From Leifsonia shinshuensis (GTDB lineage: Bacteria; Actinomycetota; Actinomycetes; Actinomycetales; Microbacteriaceae): 64,000 nt of DNA. The stretch spans positions 124,001-188,000 of the forward strand of contig NZ_JAVDVK010000001.1 of assembly GCF_031456835.1 (NCBI RefSeq). Direction: 5' to 3'. The notes under the pieces were generated by a model. That model was not told the origin of the DNA and did no database searches. It worked only from the letters and a program-made list of their open reading frames with translations. The translations under genes were made by a program, and so were the position numbers. This document shows positions 17,230 through 26,361 of the stretch, one piece after another (within the stretch, counting starts at the first letter, position 1; every line of letters starts with the position of its first letter).

Positions 17230-19074
17230 ATGGAGACGAGAACCAACGGGGACGGGATCCCCGCCATCGACGACCACGGCATGATCGGAGACCTGCAGAC
17301 GGTCGCCCTCGTCTCCACCGAGGGGAGCATCGACTGGTTCTGCGCCCCGCGGTTCGACTCGCCGTCGCTGTTCGCGTCGCTGCTCGATCCGGAGAAGGGC
17401 GGCTACTTCCGCATCCGGGCCGTGGGGGAGCGGATGCGGGTCAAGCAGATGTACTTCCCGCAGACGGCGGTGCTGATCACCCGCTTCATGTCCGAGGACG
17501 GCGTCGGCGAGGTGATCGACTTCATGCCGGTGGCGGACGAGCCGACCGTGGCGACCACGAGCCGGGTGATCGTGCGCGGCATCCGGGTGGTGCGGGGGAC
17601 GCTCGACTTCCGCATCGAGTGCCGCCCGCGGTTCGACTACGGGCGCCGCCCGCACACCGCGACCGCGTCGCGGCACGGGGTGCGGTTCGAGGACGGCGAG
17701 ACCAGCGCGGCGCTGCACGGCGTCGGCCCGGATGTGCTGGACGGGGACGACGTCGACACGACCATCACGATGGCGACCGGCGACCTGCGGCTGTTCGTCT
17801 TCGAGACCGAGCCGAGCGGCGAGCCGCGCGACATCGGTAGGGCGCGCGGGATGCGGCTGTTCCGGGACACGGTGAACTTCTGGCGCGACTGGCTGTCGCG
17901 CAGCACCTACACCGGGCGCTGGCGGGAGTCGGTCGAGCGGTCGGCCATGGTCCTCAAGCTGCTGCAGTACGCCCCGTCCGGTGCGCTCGTCGCGGCCCCC
18001 ACCGCGGCGCTCCCGGAGCAGCTCGGAGGCGTGCGCAACTGGGACTACCGGTACACCTGGATCCGCGACGCCTCGTTCTCCGTGTTCTCGCTGCTTTCGC
18101 TCGGCTACACCGAGGAGGCCATCGCCTTCATGCTCTGGGCGGCGGACCGCGCGGTGGAGCAGGTCGGCGAGGCGTCCGGACCGCTCAAGATCATGTACCG
18201 GATCGACGGATCGTCGGACCTCGAGGAGATCACGCTCGACCACTTCACCGGGTACGCCGGCTCCCGGCCGGTCCACGTCGGCAACGGCGCGGCCGACCAG
18301 CTGCAGCTCGACATCTACGGCGAGGCGATGGAGGCGCTGGCCATCGGCGAGCGCTTCCGGCCGATCGGCAATCCGGGCTGGACCAAGCTCCGCGGCATCC
18401 TGGATTGGCTGGCGGAGAACTGGGATCAGCCCGACGAGGGGGTGTGGGAGACCCGCGGGGGTAGGAAGGACTTCACCTACGGCCGCATCATGTGCTGGGT
18501 CGCCTTCGACCGCGGGCTGCGCATCGCCCGCGACCGCGGCCTCCCCGCGCCGCTGGAGACGTGGACGGCGGCGCGCGACGCCATCTACGAGCAGGTGTTC
18601 ACGAAATGCTGGAACCCCGAGCGGAAGGCCTTCACCCAGTACCCGGGCACGGATGTGGTGGACGCCATCACCCTGCTGATGCCGCAGGTCGGGATGATCT
18701 CGCCGCAGGACCCGATGTGGATCTCCACGCTCGACGCCATCGGGGAGGAGCTCGTCACCGACAGCCTGGTGTACCGCTACAACCCCGCGGCCTCGCCGGA
18801 CGGCCTGCCCGGTGCGGAGGGCACGTTCTCGCTCTGCACCTTCTTCTACGTGATGGCGCTGACCGACGCGGGACGCCTCGACGAGGCGGAGTACGCGTTC
18901 GAGAAGATGCTCACGTACGGCAACCACGTGGGCCTGTACGCCGAGGAGGTCGACCCGAGCGGTCTCCAGCTGGGCAACTTCCCGCAGGCCTTCACCCATC
19001 TGGCGCTGATCCGGGCCGCGATCGACCTGGACGCGGCGCTCGCGACCCGTTCGGCCCGGCGCGCATGGACCTGA
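17230..19074 (+). CDS. glycoside hydrolase family 15 (glucoamylase/trehalase)
   Basis: This 614-residue cytosolic protein has a full GH15 layout. An N-terminal beta-sandwich (about 1-240) opens with DDHGMIGDLQTVALVSTEGSIDWFC. The alpha/alpha-barrel follows with RNWDYRYTWIRDASFS (about 276-291, substrate-binding WDYR-WIRD) and a late acidic GAEGTFSLCTFFY (about 530). There is no signal peptide. Actinobacterial members of this size include trehalases and glucan glucohydrolases, so trehalose or a maltodextrin is the probable substrate. The stop overlaps the next membrane-protein gene by ten bases. Confidence 0.88.
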   Translation: METRTNGDGIPAIDDHGMIGDLQTVALVSTEGSIDWFCAPRFDSPSLFASLLDPEKGGYFRIRAVGERMRVKQMYFPQTAVLITRFMSEDGVGEVIDFMPVADEPTVATTSRVIVRGIRVVRGTLDFRIECRPRFDYGRRPHTATASRHGVRFEDGETSAALHGVGPDVLDGDDVDTTITMATGDLRLFVFETEPSGEPRDIGRARGMRLFRDTVNFWRDWLSRSTYTGRWRESVERSAMVLKLLQYAPSGALVAAPTAALPEQLGGVRNWDYRYTWIRDASFSVFSLLSLGYTEEAIAFMLWAADRAVEQVGEASGPLKIMYRIDGSSDLEEITLDHFTGYAGSRPVHVGNGAADQLQLDIYGEAMEALAIGERFRPIGNPGWTKLRGILDWLAENWDQPDEGVWETRGGRKDFTYGRIMCWVAFDRGLRIARDRGLPAPLETWTAARDAIYEQVFTKCWNPERKAFTQYPGTDVVDAITLLMPQVGMISPQDPMWISTLDAIGEELVTDSLVYRYNPAASPDGLPGAEGTFSLCTFFYVMALTDAGRLDEAEYAFEKMLTYGNHVGLYAEEVDPSGLQLGNFPQAFTHLALIRAAIDLDAALATRSARRAWT

Positions 19075-19622
19075 ACGACTCCGGCGAAGCACCCGAGGGC
19101 GCTGTCCGGCGCGAGACGGACATCCACCGCGGCCTGTGGCGGCACTGGGGGTCGCCGGCGGCCATCTACGGAACGATCGTCTACGCGAGCGTCGTGGCCG
19201 CGGCCTCCGGCGCGAAGGACGACCAGGCGTCGGCGATCCGCCTGCTGGTGTTCAGCCTCGTCAGCATCGTCGTGTTCTGGCTCGCGCACGTGTACTCCAC
19301 GGCGCTCGGCTACCACGGCGACGCCGGGCGGGAGGGCGACCGCGTGCGCGACTCGCTGCGCTATGCGCTGCGCGAGTCCGGCGGGATGCTGGAGGCGGCG
19401 ATCGTGCCCAGCATCCCGCTGCTCCTGGCGGCGCTCGGCGTGCTGCCGGCCGACTTCGGCGTGAACCTGTCGCTGTGGCTCTCGGTGCTGATGCTCGCGC
19501 TGCTCGGTTTCTCCGTGTTCTTCGTGCGCGGCCGCTCGCTGCTCGTCTGCCTCTCGGGGGCGGCGGTCACCGGCGCCTTCGGGGTCGCGGTGATCCTGCT
19601 GAAGAGCGCGCTGCAGCACTGA
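19065..19622 (+). CDS. four-helix membrane protein coupled to the GH15 gene
   Basis: A 185-residue protein starting at the ATG at 19065 inside the GH15 reading frame end. Four hydrophobic segments are seen (about 33-50, 57-80, 112-133 and 137-157), plus a C-terminal one. The N-terminus has HRGLWRHWGSPAAIYGTIVYASVV. No family was recognised. Translational coupling to GH15 suggests a shared condition of expression, not necessarily a shared pathway. Confidence 0.7.
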   Translation: MDLNDSGEAPEGAVRRETDIHRGLWRHWGSPAAIYGTIVYASVVAAASGAKDDQASAIRLLVFSLVSIVVFWLAHVYSTALGYHGDAGREGDRVRDSLRYALRESGGMLEAAIVPSIPLLLAALGVLPADFGVNLSLWLSVLMLALLGFSVFFVRGRSLLVCLSGAAVTGAFGVAVILLKSALQH

Positions 19623-19637
19623 GGCGCAGCGACGCGC

Positions 19638-20351
19638 TCAGCGGTCGGCGAGCTCCGCCAGCAGCGCACCCAGCTCGGACGGGCGCGTGAACATCGGCCA
19701 GTGCCCGGTGGGGAGCTCGACCACGTCCAGGCGCTCCAGCCGTCCGACCTCGGCGAGCACGGGCGAGCCGGAGTCGACCCAGGAGCGCAGGTCGGCCGGG
19801 GTGAACTCGCACGCGACGATGGTGGCCGGGACCGACCGGCGCCGGGGGTCGTCGGCCAGCTCGATCGGGGTGGTGGGGATGGCGCCGGGCTCCGGCACGG
19901 CGCTGCGCCGGAACTCCTCGCGCTGCTCGTCCGTGAGGTCGACCAGGTCGGCGTCCTCGAACTCGTCCCACGGCAGCAGGTCGATCTCGCCGTCGACCGG
20001 GGTCAGGTCGCCGGCGATCACGCCGCCGGGGCCGAGCGGCCACGAGTCGACGTAGACCGTCCGCGCGATGCGGTCGGGCCGCTCGGCGGTCGCGGCGTAC
20101 GACAGCGGACCGCCGCCGGAGTGCCCGACCAGGACCACGTCCCGCTCGCCGGCCCGGCCCACCTCGTCGATCCGCTGCACGATGGCGTCGACCTGGTCGC
20201 GGACGTGGATGCTGCCGCGGTCGGTGTCGCCGGGCGCCAGCCCGGGCAGGGTGAGCGGGTGCGCGTGGTGCCCGGCCCGCTCGATGACGGGCGTCACCTC
20301 CCGCCATGCGTCGGCGCCGAGCCAGAATCCGGGTACGAGAACGATCTCCAT
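19638..20351 (-). CDS. alpha/beta-fold hydrolase
   Basis: This 237-residue protein starts at the ATG at 20351 (MEIVLVPGFWLGADAWREV). The oxyanion HG is replaced by PGF. The nucleophile elbow is GHSGGG (Ser near 78) and the catalytic His lies in PTGHWPMFTRPSE near the end. It resembles small esterase-like hydrolases of actinobacteria. A leaderless promoter (20358-20363) directly precedes it, so it is its own unit. Confidence 0.82.
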   Translation of the reverse strand: MEIVLVPGFWLGADAWREVTPVIERAGHHAHPLTLPGLAPGDTDRGSIHVRDQVDAIVQRIDEVGRAGERDVVLVGHSGGGPLSYAATAERPDRIARTVYVDSWPLGPGGVIAGDLTPVDGEIDLLPWDEFEDADLVDLTDEQREEFRRSAVPEPGAIPTTPIELADDPRRRSVPATIVACEFTPADLRSWVDSGSPVLAEVGRLERLDVVELPTGHWPMFTRPSELGALLAELADR

Positions 20352-20357
20352 GCGCCG

Positions 20358-20363
20358 ACGGTA
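20358..20363 (-). promoter_or_regulatory. -10 element of a leaderless promoter
   Basis: On the minus strand TACCGT lies six bases before the ATG at 20351. Confidence 0.5.
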
Positions 20364-20407
20364 GCGCCGGCCGCCGACATCGCGGGAGGCCCGATCGGGC
20401 GATCCGG

Positions 20408-20872
20408 TCAGAGCAGCGGCAGGCGGCCGACGATCCGGTCGACGCGGTTGCGCGGTCCGACGACGCTGACCGCCGCGAGCGGAAGGTCGGGGGAGGCGGT
20501 GGCCGCGACGGTCGCGAGGTACTCGTCGTAGACGCGGGTCTGCTGGGCGGCGACCGGCATGTCCGAGACGAAGACGCCCTCCGAGGACTCCGCCTTCGCC
20601 CGGATGCCGACGAGCTGTTCGGCCGTCGCGGCCAGCACCGAGCATCCGGCCCAGGGGAGCCCAGGATGCTCGCCGCCGTCCGCATCCACCGCGGCGGACC
20701 CGAGCAGGCCGCTCACGTGCGCCTGCGTCGCGGCGGCGACGCAGGCGGCCGCGTTGACCGCGATCCCGGGCGCGAGAGCGGCATCCACGACGATCACCCA
20801 CTTGAGGCGGGCCGAGCGCGTCGGCGCGGCGGTGTCGATCTCGTCCGGTCGGAAGCCGACGGATTCGGGCAT
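20408..20872 (-). CDS. DUF2000 family protein
   Basis: This 154-residue protein has the DUF2000 pattern KWVIVVDAALAPGIAVNAAACVAAA (from residue 24) and an ending of SVVGPRNRVDRIVGRLPLL. The fold is related to peptidyl-tRNA hydrolase II-like proteins, but no enzymatic role is known. It is divergent from an Lrp/AsnC gene, and the 103-base gap holds two inverted repeats. This pairing suggests that the Lrp protein controls it. Confidence 0.82.
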   Translation of the reverse strand: MPESVGFRPDEIDTAAPTRSARLKWVIVVDAALAPGIAVNAAACVAAATQAHVSGLLGSAAVDADGGEHPGLPWAGCSVLAATAEQLVGIRAKAESSEGVFVSDMPVAAQQTRVYDEYLATVAATASPDLPLAAVSVVGPRNRVDRIVGRLPLL

Positions 20873-20885
20873 TCAGGTCTCCTTC

Positions 20886-20907
20886 GTTCGGTCCAATCGA
20901 ACCGAAC
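20886..20907. promoter_or_regulatory. inverted repeat, probable Lrp-family operator
   Basis: GTTCGGT (20886-20892) and ACCGAAC (20901-20907) form a perfect 7-base inverted repeat with an 8-base spacer, between the divergent DUF2000 and Lrp genes. A second site, CCGAA-N5-TTCGG, lies at 20939-20953. Two sites of similar sequence fit cooperative binding by an Lrp/AsnC octamer. Confidence 0.6.
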
Positions 20908-20962
20908 CTAGCGAGGATGCGAGCCGCCTGCGCGTGCACCGAATTTCGTTCGGCACAGAGGC

Positions 20963-20968
20963 TAGGAT
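20963..20968 (+). promoter_or_regulatory. -10 element of a leaderless promoter
   Basis: TAGGAT lies seven bases before the ATG of the Lrp gene at 20976. The palindrome at 20939-20953 lies just upstream, over the spacer/-35 region, so the regulator could repress its own gene. Confidence 0.5.
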
Positions 20969-20975
20969 CGCGCTT

Positions 20976-21431
20976 ATGGACGAACTTGATCGGGCGATCC
21001 TGCGTGAACTCCAGTCGGATGCGCGGCGCAGCAACCGGGACGTCGCCGCCGCCGTCGGCGTCTCGCCGAGCACCGCGCTCGAACGCACGCGACTCCTGCG
21101 GCGCCGCGGGATCATCCGCGGGGCGGTGCTCGACGTCGACCTCGCCGCGATCGGCCGGCCGGTCCAGGCCCTCATCGCGGTGCGCATCCGTCCGCCGTCG
21201 CGTCCGGTGATCGAAGGCTTCCGGGACTGGGTGGCGTCGCTGCCCGAGACGCTCGGCGTCTTCGTGACCAGCGGCAACGAGGACTTCATCATCCACGTCG
21301 CCGTCGCGGACAACGAGAGCCTGTACGCCTTCGTGATCGACCGCCTGACGCAGCGCCGCGAGATCGCGGACGTGCGGACCAGTGTGGTCTACGAGCACCT
21401 CCGCAACGGACGTCCGGAGCCGGTCGACTGA
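20976..21431 (+). CDS. Lrp/AsnC family transcriptional regulator
   Basis: This 151-residue protein has the classic layout. A winged helix spans about 1-60 (MDELDRAILRELQSDARRSNRDVAAAVGVSPSTALER, read as helix-turn-helix). A RAM ligand/oligomerisation domain spans about 66-145, with GNEDFIIHVAV in the effector region. The likely targets are its own promoter and the divergent DUF2000 gene. The amino-acid effector is unknown. Confidence 0.88.
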   Translation: MDELDRAILRELQSDARRSNRDVAAAVGVSPSTALERTRLLRRRGIIRGAVLDVDLAAIGRPVQALIAVRIRPPSRPVIEGFRDWVASLPETLGVFVTSGNEDFIIHVAVADNESLYAFVIDRLTQRREIADVRTSVVYEHLRNGRPEPVD

Positions 21432-21484
21432 TCGCGCGGCGGGGCTACGATGTGCGGCACCGCATCCTTCAGGAAGGAACCCCC

Positions 21485-22303
21485 ATGCCCGCACTGACCG
21501 ACACCTTCACCCTCTCCAACGGCGTCACCATCCCCAAGATCGGTTTCGGCACCTGGCAGATCCCGCACGGGTCCGAGACCTACGACTCGGTGCGCACCGC
21601 GCTCGACGCCGGCTACCGCCACATCGACACGGCCCGCGCCTACGGCAACGAGGCGAGCGTGGGACGCGCGGTGCGCGACAGCGGCATCTCCCGCGACGAG
21701 ATCTTCATCACGACCAAGTGTCCCGCCGAGGTGAAGGACGCCGAGGGAGCCCGGCACGCGTTCGAGCGCTCGCTGGCGCTCCTCGACCTCGGCCACATCG
21801 ACCTGTACCTGATCCACGCGCCGTGGCCGTGGAACGCGATCGGCAGCGACCACCGCGCCGGCAACATCGAGGTCTGGAAGGTCTTCGAGGAGGTCTACGA
21901 GGCCGGCAGCACCCGCGCCATCGGCGTCAGCAACTTCGAGGTCGCCGACCTGGAGTCGCTGCTCGGCTCGACCGACGTGGTGCCGCACGCGAACCAGATC
22001 CGCTGGTTCGTCGGCAACACGCAGCCGGAGACGACGGCCTTCAGCAAGGAGCACGACATCCTCGTCGAGGGCTATTCCCCGCTCGCGACCGGCCGGCTGC
22101 TCGAGAACGCCGACATCCGGGAGATCGCGGAGAAGTACGGCAAGTCGGTCGCCCAGGTCAGCATCCGCTACCTGCTGCAGAAGGACATCCTGCCACTGCC
22201 GAAGTCGACGACGCCGGAGCGCATCCGCGAGAACGCGGACGTCGACTTCGAGCTGTCGGCCGAGGATGTCGCCGCCCTCGACGCGCTCGACGCGGGGGAG
22301 TGA
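21485..22303 (+). CDS. aldo/keto reductase (2,5-diketo-gluconate reductase type)
   Basis: This 272-residue protein starts at the ATG at 21485 with AAGGA upstream; a TAnnnT -10 (21446-21451) predicts a leader of about 27 bases. AKR hallmarks are GFGTWQIP, GYRHIDTARAYGNE (Asp and Tyr of the tetrad), TTKCPAEV (Lys), YLIHAPWPW (His) and PLPKSTTPERIREN for NADPH binding. The tetrad is complete. It is a cytosolic NADPH-dependent carbonyl reductase of the DkgA/YvgN kind with unknown substrate. Confidence 0.88.
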   Translation: MPALTDTFTLSNGVTIPKIGFGTWQIPHGSETYDSVRTALDAGYRHIDTARAYGNEASVGRAVRDSGISRDEIFITTKCPAEVKDAEGARHAFERSLALLDLGHIDLYLIHAPWPWNAIGSDHRAGNIEVWKVFEEVYEAGSTRAIGVSNFEVADLESLLGSTDVVPHANQIRWFVGNTQPETTAFSKEHDILVEGYSPLATGRLLENADIREIAEKYGKSVAQVSIRYLLQKDILPLPKSTTPERIRENADVDFELSAEDVAALDALDAGE

Positions 22304-22359
22304 CCGCCCCGGACGCGCATCCCGGCACGACGGAATAAACCAGTCCCTCCTGCGTTGGA

Positions 22360-22380
22360 CTTGAGTGCACAAGGCTCAAC
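22360..22380 (+). promoter_or_regulatory. HAIR-like HspR operator before the Clp gene
   Basis: CTTGAGT-N7-GCTCAAC matches the HspR-binding HAIR consensus (CTTGAGT-N7-ACTCAAG) in all seven bases of the left arm and five of seven of the right. A TTGGAC -35 (22355-22360) adjoins it, so HspR bound here would block RNA polymerase. No hspR gene lies in the window. Confidence 0.65.
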
Positions 22381-22400
22381 TTTCAGAAACAGGAGAACAC

Positions 22401-24944
<2,544 letters not shown>

Positions 24945-24965
24945 CCCGCCCCGCCTCACCCGCCC

Positions 24966-24996
24966 AAGCGCCGGCCCTGCCCCAGGGCCGGCGCTT
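24966..24996 (+). terminator. strong terminator after the Clp gene
   Basis: A perfect 14-base stem (AAGCGCCGGCCCTG, 24966-24979, with its complement at 24983-24996) and a 3-base CCC loop, ending in TTT. Confidence 0.8.
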
Positions 24997-25007
24997 TCGC
25001 GCATCCA

Positions 25008-25060
25008 CCATCAAGGGGCGCACACGCCGTTGTCCCCCCTCAATGTCGCCCCCTCGATGG
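25008..25060. repeat. REP-like palindrome, short form
   Basis: CCATCAAGGGGCG (25008-25020) pairs imperfectly with CGCCCCCTCGATGG (25047-25060). The left arm continues as CACACGCCGTTGT, closely matching the left arm of the larger palindrome at 50031-50057. Both lie just past the 3' end of a gene. They appear to belong to one dispersed family. Confidence 0.6.
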
Positions 25061-25066
25061 GTCAGA

Positions 25067-26158
25067 TCAGGCGTAACGCCGGACTGTCTCCCTGATGTCG
25101 TCCGCGAAGCGGTAGATCTCGTCCAGCGACGCGATCTCGTGCCTCGTCTCGTTCTTGTCTTCGTCGAAGAGTCCCAGGTACTTCTTGGACTTCCCGTTGA
25201 AGTGGAGCCGCGCAACGGGCTTGCGATTGTTGTCGTCCAGCAGGACGGCGAAGTACGACTTCGAGTCGCGCTGCGCCACCCGCTGTGGCTTAACCTCGCT
25301 GCAGGCGATCGCCTTGACGATCTGGTAGCCCTCGAGCTCCTCGAGGGTCGTCTCGATCTCCGTGTCGCGATTGAGGTCATCATCGGCGGCGGGCTGACTG
25401 GTCACGACCTCACCCGGTGCCGCATCCGCGGTTGCGTAGCTGGATCCGCCCAGCGCCGACTTCAGCCGCTCGTTGGCCTGATCGTTCAGGAACTGCTTCG
25501 TCGCCTTGATCACCAGCGGGGCGAACTGCTCACGCACCCGTGCGGTGATGGAGCCGTCATAGACGCGGCTGATGAAGAACCGGATCCACTCGTCTTCGGG
25601 CTCGCGGAACTGCGCAGAGAGGGCTCGCTTGATCTGTCCGATGTACTTCAGCTCGCCTGCGGCGTTGATCACCGAGTCGAGGTCGAAAGCGTCCTTGGTG
25701 AGCTTGCGCAGCTCGGGAATCAAGGTCTCGTCGATATCGAGCAGGTCGAGAACCAGGAAGGGCTTGTCGTCCATGCGGTTCGGCGCGTCGAGGTCGGTGT
25801 AGAACTGGTACACCTGGCCGTTCGTCAGGACGGCGACTCGAGCGTTGGTCACAGCGAAGTAGCGGTAGAGCTGTGAGGCGTTCTCGATGGTCAACGGCTC
25901 CGTCGACTTCTTCGCCTCGATGAGCATCTGCACTTCGCCGTCGCGGACGATCGCATAGTCGATCTTCTCGCCGCGCTTGATGCCAACATCGGCCGTGAAT
26001 TCAGGCACGACCTCCAGTGGGTCGAAGACGTCATATCCCAAGACGTTCGAGATGAACGGCATCACGAAAGCGTTCTTGGTCGCTTCTTCTGTGTGAATCG
26101 CTTCGCGCTGATTGGCGACTTTCTGCGCCATCGCCGCGAGGACTTCTGCAAACTCCAT
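25067..26158 (-). CDS. orphan HsdR N-terminal-type nuclease protein
   Basis: This 363-residue protein starts at the ATG at 26158 with GGGAGATTCA before it. Residues about 20-140 match the type I restriction R-subunit N-terminal (HSDR_N) domain. They include a PD-(D/E)xK-like site: Asp67 in EKIDYAI and Glu81/Lys83 in LIEAKKS. The SF2 helicase part of HsdR is absent; residues 150-363 are an unassigned helical/strand region ending in DEIYRFADDIRETVRRYA. No methylase or specificity gene is near. Its codons and lower GC content differ from the neighbours, and it lies beside a REP-like repeat, so horizontal acquisition is likely. It could be a stand-alone defence or DNA-processing nuclease. Confidence 0.75.
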   Translation of the reverse strand: MEFAEVLAAMAQKVANQREAIHTEEATKNAFVMPFISNVLGYDVFDPLEVVPEFTADVGIKRGEKIDYAIVRDGEVQMLIEAKKSTEPLTIENASQLYRYFAVTNARVAVLTNGQVYQFYTDLDAPNRMDDKPFLVLDLLDIDETLIPELRKLTKDAFDLDSVINAAGELKYIGQIKRALSAQFREPEDEWIRFFISRVYDGSITARVREQFAPLVIKATKQFLNDQANERLKSALGGSSYATADAAPGEVVTSQPAADDDLNRDTEIETTLEELEGYQIVKAIACSEVKPQRVAQRDSKSYFAVLLDDNNRKPVARLHFNGKSKKYLGLFDEDKNETRHEIASLDEIYRFADDIRETVRRYA

Positions 26159-26361
26159 TGAATCTCCCGAGTGAGTGTCGTCTCAGACATTAGCGATTGG
26201 CCGCTCAGACAGCGGCAGACCCTACTGGCGTCCCACCCGAACTGGGGTCAAAGTCCACGTGGATGCGTCGGCCGCGGGGATGTGCGCATCCTGAACATCT
26301 GCGAAGCGACGCACATGCAACCCCCTGTTGCCGCCCAGAAAGGCCTGGTTGCCTGGAGGGC

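Noticed and set aside
17068..19092. Minus-strand extension upstream of the DUF998 gene giving a 1037-codon frame
   Set aside because: The extension is antisense to the clearly real GH15 gene; only the C-terminal 362 codons look like protein.
25067..26158. Complete type I restriction-modification system
   Set aside because: No HsdM or HsdS gene is nearby and the SF2 helicase region of HsdR is missing.
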